From an uncultured Peptoniphilus sp. (GTDB lineage: Bacteria; Bacillota; Clostridia; Tissierellales; Peptoniphilaceae), in the NCBI RefSeq assembly GCF_946222045.1, contig NZ_CAMILN010000010.1:1-44598 (forward strand): a DNA stretch of 44,598 nucleotides. The letters run 5' to 3'. Made by a program: the position numbers and the translations under genes. Of the stretch, positions 33,406 through 41,978 are shown in pieces (position 1 is the stretch's first letter; every line of letters starts with the position of its first letter). The notes below the pieces were generated by a model. That model did no database searches and was not told the DNA's origin. It saw only the letters and a list, made by a program, of their open reading frames with translations.

Positions 33406-34074
33406 TTATTTTCTGAACATCCTATAGTCAGCTTGCTCTTCAAACATTTCATAGATAGCTTCAATGGTTCTTTCGCTTGCTTCTCTAGCTTCCTCAGGTT
33501 TTTTCTCTGCAATTAAATTATAAATATTTTGCAAATTTTCATAATGTCTTTGGTAATTTTCTTTATTCCTGAAAATAAAATTTCCAAACCTATAAAGCCT
33601 TTTGTTGACCATTGTCATAACTTCAATTAATATTTCATTGTTTAATGACTTAACAAGAGCCATGTTCCATTCAATGATCAAGTTTTGAGCAAGTTCTTCC
33701 TCGTCATTTTCAATGGCAAGCCTAAGATCTTCGTTGATCTTTTCAAAATACTTAGTCTTTTCTGTTAAGCCCTTTTCTGCCAAGAGTTCAACGCAGAGAG
33801 GCTCCAGCGACTTTCTAACTATATAAAGATTCTTGGCTTCTTTGACAGAAATTTTTGAAACAATATAAGATTTCCTTGGAAAACTTGTAACAAGTCCTTC
33901 CTTTTCAAGTTTTTTTAGGGCTTCTCTAACTGGTGTTCTAGATACATCGAGTTTAGAAGCGATTTCCATCTCAATAAGTTTGTCTCCTGGTAATAATTTA
34001 TTTTTTAAGATTTTATCTTTTAAATCTCTATAGACCATATTGCTAAGAGACTTCTTATTAGATTTCGTGTCCAA
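33406..34074 (-). CDS. GntR family transcriptional regulator (FCD/FadR type)
   Basis: 222 residues from a TTG at 34074. An in-frame GTG at 34083 is part of the AGGAGGTG ribosome site, which lies 8 nt before the TTG, so TTG is the start. The N-terminal winged helix (about 10-75) has DVSRTPVREALKKLEKEGLV. The C-terminal FCD domain (about 80-215) is all-helical and binds small organic acids. No target is named by the sequence; it may control the epimerase operon to its right, but there is no direct evidence. Confidence 0.9.
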   Translation of the reverse strand: MDTKSNKKSLSNMVYRDLKDKILKNKLLPGDKLIEMEIASKLDVSRTPVREALKKLEKEGLVTSFPRKSYIVSKISVKEAKNLYIVRKSLEPLCVELLAEKGLTEKTKYFEKINEDLRLAIENDEEELAQNLIIEWNMALVKSLNNEILIEVMTMVNKRLYRFGNFIFRNKENYQRHYENLQNIYNLIAEKKPEEAREASERTIEAIYEMFEEQADYRMFRK

Positions 34075-34266
34075 AAATCTCACCTCCTATTTGCTAAAAT
34101 GTTTTCCTGGGTCTGGGATTTTTCTTTTTTTCATTATACCATAAACTCAGTAGTTTCATATATCTAATTTTTTAATATTTATAATTTGACAAATGTTTAT
34201 CAGTCTCATTTTCGGGTAACATGAGTATAGGCAAAATTAATAAAACTTTAAATCGGAGGAATATAA

Positions 34267-34944
34267 ATGAATAAGAAAATTTTAATGACAACACTTGGAC
34301 TAGGACTTGCACTAACACTTACTGCTTGTGGACCAAAAAACCAAGCAATGGACCCAGCAAATTCTAACGCTAAGTTAGAAAAAAGTGCAAACGCAACTAA
34401 AACAAACGATAAAAATAATACTAATAATGATAAAAATAAGGCTACTGATAAAAATAATTCTACTGATAATAAGGATGATGTACAAACAAAAGAAGAAACA
34501 GCTGTTAATAAGGGAGCTGTAGCTAACTTAGAACCTGGAATAGCTTTTGATGGATTTAAAAAACTTCATGGTAATGCTAAGGTTGAATCCTTCCAACTTG
34601 ATATCGAAAATGGAAAAGCTTACTACAAGGTTGATGGTTATGATGCTGAAAATGAATACGAAGTGACAGTTGACGCAGTGACTGGGGATATCATAAAAGA
34701 CGAGTTTGAAGCAGAAAACACATCTAATAAAACAGCTGATGTTAAGCTAGAAATGGTTGAAGCAGTTGATAAATACATGGAAGAAGCTTTAAAGGATGCA
34801 GGCCAAGGCTATGAAGCAGGAGAATACGAAGTTGAATTTGACGACGGAAAATATGAAGTAAGTGTAGAAGTTGTTAATGGAAACAAAGACATCACTTACA
34901 CTTATGACTATGAAACAGGTAAGTTAATAGAAAAAGATATGTAA
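34267..34944 (+). CDS. Lipoprotein with two PepSY-like repeats
   Basis: 225 residues. The signal peptide ends in a lipobox LTAC (Cys about 21), so it should be lipid-anchored on the outer face of the membrane. A low-complexity Asn/Lys/Asp linker (about 25-85) follows, then two PepSY-like repeats (about 95-150 and 160-225; AYYKVDGYDAENEYEVTVDAVTGDI and YEVSVEVVNGNKDITYTYDYETGKL). PepSY domains often inhibit peptidases or sense wall state. CGGAGG precedes the ATG. Confidence 0.85.
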   Translation: MNKKILMTTLGLGLALTLTACGPKNQAMDPANSNAKLEKSANATKTNDKNNTNNDKNKATDKNNSTDNKDDVQTKEETAVNKGAVANLEPGIAFDGFKKLHGNAKVESFQLDIENGKAYYKVDGYDAENEYEVTVDAVTGDIIKDEFEAENTSNKTADVKLEMVEAVDKYMEEALKDAGQGYEAGEYEVEFDDGKYEVSVEVVNGNKDITYTYDYETGKLIEKDM

Positions 34945-34949
34945 GATTT

Positions 34950-34978
34950 TTAAGAGAGGGCTTGACCCTCTTTTTTTA
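34950..34978 (+). terminator. Terminator after the PepSY lipoprotein
   Basis: AAGAGAGGG/CCCTCTTTTTTT with a CTTGA loop. Confidence 0.92.
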
Positions 34979-35085
34979 TGTATTTTTAGAGTTTTAGTTT
35001 TAATTAACTCTTCCAAATTTGTTATGGGTCTATATTATAGGATTTTTATTTGTAAATTTATTATAAAAGATCTATTTATTTCTAC

Positions 35086-35120
35086 ATAAAAAACTACCCT
35101 CTCTAGTGAAAGGGCAGTTA
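35086..35120 (-). terminator. Terminator of the epimerase operon
   Basis: AACTGCCCTT and AGGGTAGTT pair with a mismatch around TCACTAGAG; T6 follows on the minus strand. Confidence 0.82.
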
Positions 35121-35124
35121 AGTC

Positions 35125-35427
35125 TTATTTTAAATTTTTATATCTCTGTAAGGCATCCTTATAGGCAGAAATTATTGCCTTGGTGGAAGAAGCATTGTAT
35201 CGTCTTTGGATTTCATCTGTTATGATTTCTTGATCTTTGATGTTTTTGCCAGCAAAAATTCTCTTTATAAAACTGCGTGTCAAATCAAGAGTGGCGTTGT
35301 TGTCTGAATCAATAATATTTCCATCTTCATCAACTTCAAAGGCCAAGTAAAAAACTCCATATATTTTTGTAATGGCATTATCCGAACTTGTCCTAGCTTC
35401 TCCTGTGAGATATAAAGTGTTTTTCAT
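35125..35427 (-). CDS. DUF3870 family protein
   Basis: 100 residues from the ATG at 35427, which has GGAG 6 nt upstream and starts one base past the serine-hydrolase stop; a TTG four codons earlier overlaps that gene. The sequence YLTGEARTSSDNAITKIYGVFYLAFEVD ... DLTRSFIKRIFAGK matches the DUF3870 pattern. It is a small cytoplasmic protein of unknown role, last gene of the dipeptide epimerase operon. Its coupling to the hydrolase suggests a shared pathway. Confidence 0.8.
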   Translation of the reverse strand: MKNTLYLTGEARTSSDNAITKIYGVFYLAFEVDEDGNIIDSDNNATLDLTRSFIKRIFAGKNIKDQEIITDEIQRRYNASSTKAIISAYKDALQRYKNLK

Positions 35428-35428
35428 C

Positions 35429-36217
35429 TTATTCTCCAATTTCCTTATAAATTTTTAGAGAAATCTCGCCTATTATTTCCTTAGCAAGGACATTGGACTC
35501 TGCTCGATTTACTAAAACGACAAGGATATAATTTTTATTTTCTGTAAAAAATATTCCACCGTCGTTTTCTAAATTGTCCAAGTCGCCACTTTTACTTGCA
35601 ATTTTCAAATCTTCTGGAAGATACCTTTGAAGCCTCTGTCTTTCCTGCTGTCTCAAAAGAATGTCGAGGACAAGCTTAGAGCAGTCTTCGTTTACAAATT
35701 CTTTCTCATAAATCATCTTTAAAAATTTTAAAATTTCATTAGAAGAAGTAAAATTGTCCAGGCCCTTTTCTCTTGCGTGAGAATCCATCATCTTCCTCTC
35801 AAGAGATGTCTTTTCAAGTCCAAGTTCATGACCAATTCTATTTATTTCATCCATCCCAAGAAGGTCTATTAAAATATTTGTGGCTGTGTTGTCACTTACA
35901 ATTATCATAAGAGTCAAGAGCTCTCTTATAGAAAATTTGTGGTCTCCAGAAAGTTCTTTTAAGATTCCCGACCCATCAACTCTTTCATAGTCATCAAGCC
36001 TTATAGTGTCTTCAAGATTAATTTTTCCCTTGTCACATTCATCCAAGGCCTTTAACAAAATCAAAAGCTTTATCATGCTTGCTGATGGAGCTTTCTTATC
36101 TCCATTTATGGAAAATCCTTCTCCCTGATCTAGGTCGTAAAAGGAAACAGAAATATTTGCAGAACTTTCTTCAACTATATTTTCTATTTTATTTTCTAAT
36201 CCCCTATAGTTTATCAT
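35429..36217 (-). CDS. Class A beta-lactamase-fold serine hydrolase without signal peptide
   Basis: 262 residues. The catalytic motifs of the penicillin-recognising fold are present: SMIK (Ser47-Lys50), SDN (108-110) and KSG (209-211). There is no signal peptide or membrane segment, so it should act in the cytoplasm, unlike true beta-lactamases. In an operon with a dipeptide epimerase and a transporter-like protein it is more likely a peptidase or amidase for cell-wall-derived peptides. Resistance is not implied. It starts 25 nt after the DUF819 gene. Confidence 0.82.
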   Translation of the reverse strand: MINYRGLENKIENIVEESSANISVSFYDLDQGEGFSINGDKKAPSASMIKLLILLKALDECDKGKINLEDTIRLDDYERVDGSGILKELSGDHKFSIRELLTLMIIVSDNTATNILIDLLGMDEINRIGHELGLEKTSLERKMMDSHAREKGLDNFTSSNEILKFLKMIYEKEFVNEDCSKLVLDILLRQQERQRLQRYLPEDLKIASKSGDLDNLENDGGIFFTENKNYILVVLVNRAESNVLAKEIIGEISLKIYKEIGE

Positions 36218-36242
36218 ATGAATGCTTCCTTTTCTATAATAT

Positions 36243-37424
36243 TTAGCTCATTAACTTGAGTATTTGTCCCATTCCTATACCAAAGAAGTTACCAACGGCT
36301 GCTCCTAATACTCCCATTAGTACCCCTATACCTGCATAAGATGCATCATAAGCAGAGGCTACTATTGGAGCTGATGCTGATCCACCTATGTTTGCAAGGG
36401 ATGCTGTTGATACCATGCAAAGGTCCCAGTGGAAGATTTTTGATAGTAGGAACATCAATACTACGTGTATAACTAATATAAACAGTCCATATACTACCCA
36501 CATTGGTGCAGAGATTAAATCCACTACTGATGCTGTTGATGCTAGTAGGGATACTACTGCGTATAGGTATACGTTAGATAATTCTTCTACTGCTGGAAGT
36601 TTACCAATTTTTGTCAAGGCACAAATTAGTCCTAGTACTGTTACGAATAGGGTTGTTATTGTTCCCTTATCAAATACTGCTAAGCCTGCATTTGTTAGTG
36701 TTTCTGATAGTTTTGCTCCGACAAATTGTGATAGGGCTGATACTATTAGTGATAAACCAATTAAGAAAATCCAATCTGCTGAGTCTGCAGTTTTTTTGCC
36801 TTTTGCAACTTCTGCTGCTGCAGCATCTGCTACTGCTTGTAGTTTTGTTGTGTCTGCTTTTGTTGCCTTGTTCCACTTTGGTGCGTATCTTACTGCTAAG
36901 AGTAGTAGGGCAATCCATAGTGAGTAACAAACTGTATCTAGTGCAAGGGCACATGAGTAGGCTCCTGCGTCTACTGGAAGGGCTGCTTGCATTGCTGCCA
37001 TGTTGGCTGATCCTCCAACCCATGATGCGAATAAGGCTGCTACTGCTGCCCAAGTGTCTGTTCCTAGGGTATGTTTGAATATTGGATAGCCTATTAAGAA
37101 ACCTACAAATAATGTTGCTGAACATCCTAAGAAAATTGCTACCATTCTTCCACCTAATTTTGCAAGTTTTTTAAAGTCACAACGCAATAGCATTACAAAG
37201 ATCATTGCATATAGTAGGTTGTTCTTTAGGGCTGAATATGTATTTGAACATGCTTCTGAGTCATATAGGCCCATGGTACAGAAAACCATGTTTAATACAT
37301 ATATAAATACAAGTGGTGGTACAACGTTAAATACTTTCCATTTTGTGTATTTTTCTAGGGCAAGAAGGGCTCCTGCTACAAACATTAAAAATGCTATATA
37401 AGTAAATCCATTTGTGATAACCAT
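36243..37424 (-). CDS. DUF819 family membrane protein (putative transporter)
   Basis: 393 residues with about ten or eleven hydrophobic segments. Family landmarks include ASWVGGSANMAAMQAALPV and a related second half ending ASLANIGGSASAPIVASAY, which suggests an inverted repeat of the kind seen in secondary transporters. A Lys/Ala-rich cytoplasmic loop (about 185-215) divides the halves. Placement between an epimerase and a serine hydrolase suggests uptake of a small peptide or acid; the substrate is not known. Confidence 0.85.
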   Translation of the reverse strand: MVITNGFTYIAFLMFVAGALLALEKYTKWKVFNVVPPLVFIYVLNMVFCTMGLYDSEACSNTYSALKNNLLYAMIFVMLLRCDFKKLAKLGGRMVAIFLGCSATLFVGFLIGYPIFKHTLGTDTWAAVAALFASWVGGSANMAAMQAALPVDAGAYSCALALDTVCYSLWIALLLLAVRYAPKWNKATKADTTKLQAVADAAAAEVAKGKKTADSADWIFLIGLSLIVSALSQFVGAKLSETLTNAGLAVFDKGTITTLFVTVLGLICALTKIGKLPAVEELSNVYLYAVVSLLASTASVVDLISAPMWVVYGLFILVIHVVLMFLLSKIFHWDLCMVSTASLANIGGSASAPIVASAYDASYAGIGVLMGVLGAAVGNFFGIGMGQILKLMS

Positions 37425-37507
37425 AATTTACTCCTTTCTTTTTTATATTTTTTGATTTTTAATATTTTATTTTATTTTATTAAGTTTAATATTTATGATT
37501 TAACTTT

Positions 37508-38602
37508 TTATATGTCTAGATATTTTATTCCCTTAACTGATTTTATTCCTAATCCATAGTCGTCTGTCACAGTTACTTCTTTTTCATTGAAGATTGCTCC
37601 ACCTTCTATTGGATCTTCTAAGCAAAGTACTGGTCCATCTAGGTCTATCTTTGTGATAATTTGTTTTGCACATGCTAGGTGAACTGCTGCGTTTACTGAG
37701 ATTTTTGCTTCTAACATGCAGCCAATCATGCATTCTACTCCACAAAGTTCTGCCATGCTTGTTATCTTAAGAGCATTGTAAAGACCTCCGCACTTCATTA
37801 GTTTTATGTTTATTAGGTCTGCTGCCTTCATATTTAGGATTGTCATGGCATCTTCTGCTGAGAATACACTTTCGTCTGCTAGGACTGAAACTATTGAGTG
37901 GTCTGTTACATATTTTAGTCCTTCATAGTCATGTGCTTTTACTGGCTGTTCTACTAATTCTATGTCCAAGAGTTTTTCTTGCATTGAGTCTAGTATTCTC
38001 ACTGCTTCTTTTGGTGACCAAGCTTGGTTGGCATCAATTCTAATTCTTATGTCTGGGCCCACTGCCTTTCTTATGGCATTTAGTCTTTCTACGTCAAGGC
38101 TAGGGTCTATTCCTACTTTTACCTTTAGGGTGTCGTATTTTCTTTTTACTGCATCTATGGCATCTCTTGCCATTTCTTCTGGATCATTAACAGATATTGT
38201 TATGTCTGTAGTTATTTTCTTTCTTGATCCTCCCATTAGTTTGTGAACAGGAATTTTATGTAGCTGTCCATATAGGTCCCAAAGGGCCATGTCGCAGGCT
38301 GCTTTTGCACTTGTGTTTTTTACTATGCAAGAGTTTAATGCCATCATTAGGTTTTCGAAATCGTCTACGTCTCTACCCACAATTGTTTTTATTATGTGGT
38401 CTTTGAAGGCGCCTATGATTGAATATTGTGTCTCTCCTGTTACTGCTCCCGTTGGTGGTGCTTCACCATAACCAATGTGTCCTGTGTCAGTGTGAATTTC
38501 AACAATGATGTCTTCTACGCTGTCAACTGATCTTAGGGCTGTCTTGAAAGGAACCCTCAAAGGAACAGATAAGATTCCTAATTTTACGTCTGTAATTTTC
38601 AT
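37508..38602 (-). CDS. Dipeptide epimerase (L-Ala-D/L-Glu epimerase type)
   Basis: 364 residues from the ATG at 38602, which has AAGGAGG 4 nt upstream; a longer frame beginning upstream has no site. Enolase-superfamily, muconate-lactonising-enzyme subgroup: catalytic KVK (Lys160, Lys162), metal ligands Asp190 (DANQAW), Glu218 (VEQP) and Asp243 (ADES), and Lys267 in NIKLMKCGG. Such enzymes epimerise L-Ala-D-Glu from murein so it can be used as an L,L-dipeptide. Other dipeptide specificities are possible. First gene of the four-gene operon. Confidence 0.9.
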   Translation of the reverse strand: MKITDVKLGILSVPLRVPFKTALRSVDSVEDIIVEIHTDTGHIGYGEAPPTGAVTGETQYSIIGAFKDHIIKTIVGRDVDDFENLMMALNSCIVKNTSAKAACDMALWDLYGQLHKIPVHKLMGGSRKKITTDITISVNDPEEMARDAIDAVKRKYDTLKVKVGIDPSLDVERLNAIRKAVGPDIRIRIDANQAWSPKEAVRILDSMQEKLLDIELVEQPVKAHDYEGLKYVTDHSIVSVLADESVFSAEDAMTILNMKAADLINIKLMKCGGLYNALKITSMAELCGVECMIGCMLEAKISVNAAVHLACAKQIITKIDLDGPVLCLEDPIEGGAIFNEKEVTVTDDYGLGIKSVKGIKYLDI

Positions 38603-38651
38603 TTTTACCTCCTTACTTTTCACTTCAGATAACAAAACTAAAAACAATATA

Positions 38652-38692
38652 AAAAAGCCCAGCAAAATAAAACTAGTTTATTTACTGGGTCT
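38652..38692 (-). terminator. Leader terminator (attenuator) before the epimerase operon
   Basis: On the minus strand CCCAGTAAATAAA and TTTATTTTGCTGGG pair (two mismatches or a bulge) and CTTTTTT follows. It lies between a strong promoter and the first gene, about 50 nt before the ATG, so it must be read through for expression. A regulated attenuator is the simplest explanation. Confidence 0.72.
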
Positions 38693-38725
38693 CATAAAGC
38701 TTTTTGATCTACTGTAATAGCTCAT
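38678..38725 (-). CDS. Possible 15-residue leader peptide
   Basis: An ATG at 38725 opens MSYYSRSKSFMRPSK and a TAA. The final codons form the 5' arm of the attenuator stem, so a ribosome at its stop would block the terminator. There is no good ribosome site, and a 15-codon frame can occur by chance. Confidence 0.25.
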   Translation of the reverse strand: MSYYSRSKSFMRPSK

Positions 38726-38760
38726 GCAAAATGAAGCAGTTAATATATTTCTATGAAAAC

Positions 38761-38789
38761 ATTTTACTATTTTTCTCAATCTTTGTCAA
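38761..38789 (-). promoter_or_regulatory. Promoter of the epimerase operon
   Basis: TTGACA, 17 nt and TAAAAT on the minus strand. Transcription should start near 38753, leaving a ~150-nt leader with the attenuator. Confidence 0.8.
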
Positions 38790-38981
38790 TATGATAACGT
38801 AGTAAAGTTGGAGATAAATTAAAATTTTTGTGATAACATTTTTAATTTTTTTAAATTAAATTCTCCACTTATCTTAAGAATAAATTCTTAATCTCTTCTC
38901 ACTTTATAAAAATTTTTCAACTATTTACAACTTATTAAGTATAAATCAAATAGAAGAAACTTTAAAATTAAAAATAAAGAT

Positions 38982-39013
38982 AAAAAAACTCTGGCATCCC
39001 TACCAGAGTTTCT
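38982..39013 (-). terminator. Terminator after secA
   Basis: AAACTCTGG/CCAGAGTTT with an 8-nt loop and a T-run on the minus strand. Confidence 0.92.
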
Positions 39014-39023
39014 CTCTTATATC

Positions 39024-41762
39024 TTATTCATATTTTCCGTGACAGTTTTTATATTTTTTTCCACTTCCGCATGGACATGGATCATTTCTTCCTACTTTTT
39101 CTTTTTTTCTAACGTAGGGTTTTTTCTTTCCGTCATCTGGATTTACAGTTTCAACTTCCTTTGCCACCCTAACCCTTTGTACTCTTTCTGGGTTAACTAC
39201 GTGGTAAAGCATTTTTACTGTATCTTCTTTTATTGATTCGTTCATTCCTTCGAACATGTCAAAGCCTTCTTCTGCATAGGCTCTTACTGGGTCAGTTTGA
39301 CCAACTGCACGAAGTCCAATTCCCTTTCTTAGTTGATCCATTGCGTCAATGTGATCCATCCACTTTTGGTCAACATTTTGAAGAAGGGCAACTCTTTCTA
39401 TTTCTCTGAATTTTTCTTCGCCAAAGTCTTCTTCTTTTTCAACATATTTTTCATCGGCAAGTTCTTTTATATAAGACTTTAGTGAATCAACTGTTGGATT
39501 ATCAAGCTTCTTTAAGAAGTCTTCTTCAAAATCAAAAGTAGCTACTCCAAAGTTTCTTATTGATTCAAAGTCAAGATAGTTTTTGTTGTTGTCATCTAGC
39601 TTGTTGTAGAAGTCAATAGTCTTGTCGATTACATCATTTCTCATTGCAATGATGTCGTCTCTTAGGTTTTCACCTTCAAGAACTCTTCTTCTTTCTGCAT
39701 AGATAACTTCTCTTTGCTTATTCATAACGTCGTCATATTTTAGGACGTTCTTACGAATACTGAAGTTGTTACCTTCTACTTTTCTTTGAGCTGACTCAAT
39801 TAGTCTTGTAAGAATTTTGTGTTCAATTGGTTCATCTTCTTCTGGATCAAGTTTAACCATTGTTTCTTTGAATCTGTCGCCAGCAAATAGTCTAATTAAA
39901 TCATCATCTGCTGAAATGTAGAATCTTGAAGAACCTGGGTCTCCTTGACGTCCTGAACGGCCACGCAATTGGTTATCGATACGTCTTGACTCGTGTCTTT
40001 CTGTACCAATGATTCTAAGTCCGCCAACCTTCTTAACTTCTTCAGCTTCCTTATCTGTTTCAACCTTGAACTTCTTAACAAGATCTTGGTAATCTTCTCT
40101 TGCCTTTAAGATTTCTGGGTCATCAGTCTTGAAGTATGAATCTGCATATTCTAGCATTTCATCTTCCATACCTTGCTTCTTAAGTTCTTTCTTTGCAAGG
40201 TATTCTGGGTTACCACCTAGTACAATGTCGGTACCACGACCAGCCATGTTTGTGGCAATAGTAACTTGGCCAAAACGACCTGCTTGGGCAACTATTTCAG
40301 ACTCTTGTTCGTGATTTTTGGCGTTTAAGACATTGTGCTTGATACCTGCACGTTTTAAATATTTAGAAAGTGCTTCTGATTTATCAATTGATACAGTACC
40401 AACTAGGACTGGTTGTCCTTCTTTATTTGATTCAGCAATTTCTCTTGTAACTGCCTTGAATTTTGCATCTTCATTTATATAGATGTGGTCATTGTCGTCA
40501 TCTCTTTGCACAGGTTTATTTGTTGGGATTTCAACAACGTCAATGTTATAAATATCTCTAAACTCGCCTTCTTCTGTCATAGCAGTACCTGTCATACCTG
40601 CAAGCTTGTCATACATCCTAAAGTAGTTTTGGAAGGTAATTGTTGCAAGAGTCTTTGATTCAGCTCTTACTTCTAGGCCTTCTTTTGCTTCAATAGCTTG
40701 GTGAAGACCTTCAGAATACCTTCTACCATACATTAGACGGCCAGTGAATTCGTCAACAATAATAACTTCGCCATCTTTTACAACATAGTCAATATCTCTA
40801 TGCATTGTACCTGCTGCCTTAAGAGCTTGGTTGATGTGGTGAGATAATTCCATATTTTCTGCATCAGATAAGTTTTCAATGCCAAAATATTTCTCGGCCT
40901 TAGCAATACCCTTGTCAGTAAGAGTTGCTGTCTTATCCTTTTCATCTATTACATAGTCAACAGTTTCTTCTTCGAATTCCCTGTTAAATCTTTCAAGATC
41001 AATTTCATCTTGAGACTTAATCCTGTGGCTAAGAGTGTTTACAAAATCTCTTGCCCTAACATATAAGTCAACAGACTCATCACCTTGACCAGAAATAATA
41101 AGAGGTGTTCTCGCTTCGTCAATTAAAATTGAGTCAACTTCGTCGACGATACAGTAGTGAAGTCCTCTTTGAACCATTTCTTCCTTATATATAACCATGT
41201 TATCTCTTAGGTAGTCGAAACCAAATTCGTTGTTAGTACCATAAGTGATATCAGAATTATAGGCAGCCTTCCTGTCCTCTTGGTCCATGTCGTGGATAAT
41301 ACATCCAACGCTAAGACCTAGGAATTCATAAACCTTACCCATCCAGTCCCTATCACGGCTAGCCAAGTAGTCGTTGACAGTAACAACGTGAGTTCCCTTG
41401 CCTTCAAGGGCATTTAAGTAAGCTGGAAGTGTAGCAACAAGTGTCTTACCTTCACCAGTTCTCATTTCTGCAATTCTACCTTGGTGAAGAACAATACCAC
41501 CAATAACTTGGACCCTAAAGTGCTTCATGCCAAGAACTCTCCAAGCAGCTTCTCTTACAACAGCAAAAGCTTCTGGAAGTAGGTCATCAGTTGTTTCACC
41601 ATTCTTAATTCTATTTTTAAATTCTTCAGTTTTATTTTTAAGCTCGTTGTCTGAAAGCTTTTCCATCTCACCTTCGAGACTCATAACTTTATTTACAAGG
41701 GGCTCGATTTTTTTAAGTTCCCTATCGCTGTAGGTACCAAAAATCTTTTCCATTAAACCCAT
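39024..41762 (-). CDS. secA: Preprotein translocase ATPase SecA
   Basis: 912 residues, full length. The motor shows MRTGEGKTLVATLPAYL (Walker A, about 103), VDEVDSILIDEARTPLIISG (Walker B), and the second-half motifs VTIATNMAGRGTDIVLGG and GRSGRQGDPG. The C-terminus carries the zinc site CPCGSGKKYKNCH that binds SecB or lipids. It drives export of signal-peptide proteins such as the SLH and stalk-domain proteins of this window. The start ATG has AGGAG; a second Met three codons on is less favoured. Confidence 0.98.
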   Translation of the reverse strand: MGLMEKIFGTYSDRELKKIEPLVNKVMSLEGEMEKLSDNELKNKTEEFKNRIKNGETTDDLLPEAFAVVREAAWRVLGMKHFRVQVIGGIVLHQGRIAEMRTGEGKTLVATLPAYLNALEGKGTHVVTVNDYLASRDRDWMGKVYEFLGLSVGCIIHDMDQEDRKAAYNSDITYGTNNEFGFDYLRDNMVIYKEEMVQRGLHYCIVDEVDSILIDEARTPLIISGQGDESVDLYVRARDFVNTLSHRIKSQDEIDLERFNREFEEETVDYVIDEKDKTATLTDKGIAKAEKYFGIENLSDAENMELSHHINQALKAAGTMHRDIDYVVKDGEVIIVDEFTGRLMYGRRYSEGLHQAIEAKEGLEVRAESKTLATITFQNYFRMYDKLAGMTGTAMTEEGEFRDIYNIDVVEIPTNKPVQRDDDNDHIYINEDAKFKAVTREIAESNKEGQPVLVGTVSIDKSEALSKYLKRAGIKHNVLNAKNHEQESEIVAQAGRFGQVTIATNMAGRGTDIVLGGNPEYLAKKELKKQGMEDEMLEYADSYFKTDDPEILKAREDYQDLVKKFKVETDKEAEEVKKVGGLRIIGTERHESRRIDNQLRGRSGRQGDPGSSRFYISADDDLIRLFAGDRFKETMVKLDPEEDEPIEHKILTRLIESAQRKVEGNNFSIRKNVLKYDDVMNKQREVIYAERRRVLEGENLRDDIIAMRNDVIDKTIDFYNKLDDNNKNYLDFESIRNFGVATFDFEEDFLKKLDNPTVDSLKSYIKELADEKYVEKEEDFGEEKFREIERVALLQNVDQKWMDHIDAMDQLRKGIGLRAVGQTDPVRAYAEEGFDMFEGMNESIKEDTVKMLYHVVNPERVQRVRVAKEVETVNPDDGKKKPYVRKKEKVGRNDPCPCGSGKKYKNCHGKYE

Positions 41763-41847
41763 TTTACCACTCCTTTTACCTGACGTATTATTCTATCATT
41801 AAATGGCATATTTTACAATAAAAATCCCGTTCAACACATCTCTATAA

Positions 41848-41876
41848 ATTATATTGTTACTAATATTTAATGTCAA
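41848..41876 (-). promoter_or_regulatory. Consensus promoter of secA
   Basis: TTGACA, exactly 17 nt and TATAAT on the minus strand: perfect consensus. Leader about 80 nt. The guaA gene diverges from here. Confidence 0.88.
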
Positions 41877-41978
41877 TATAAATAGGCTAATTACTTAATT
41901 TAAATAAGTTACTCTCATGTGAAACTATACAAAATTAAAATTTTATTATAAAATGTACTAAATGATAAGGAGGTTAAT

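Noticed and set aside
33162..33512. A 116-codon minus-strand frame with APLAQLVEQLTLNQ
   Set aside because: It is a translation through tRNA-Lys and two terminators; the tRNA is unmistakable.
35429..36217. Beta-lactamase conferring antibiotic resistance
   Set aside because: The fold motifs are present, but there is no signal peptide and the operon points to peptide metabolism.
36388..37125. Long frames on both strands inside the DUF819 gene
   Set aside because: They arise from its repetitive hydrophobic codons; only the 393-residue frame has membrane protein features, a ribosome site and operon spacing.
41880..41978. Purine riboswitch upstream of guaA
   Set aside because: The three-way-junction landmarks are absent from the short AT-rich leader.
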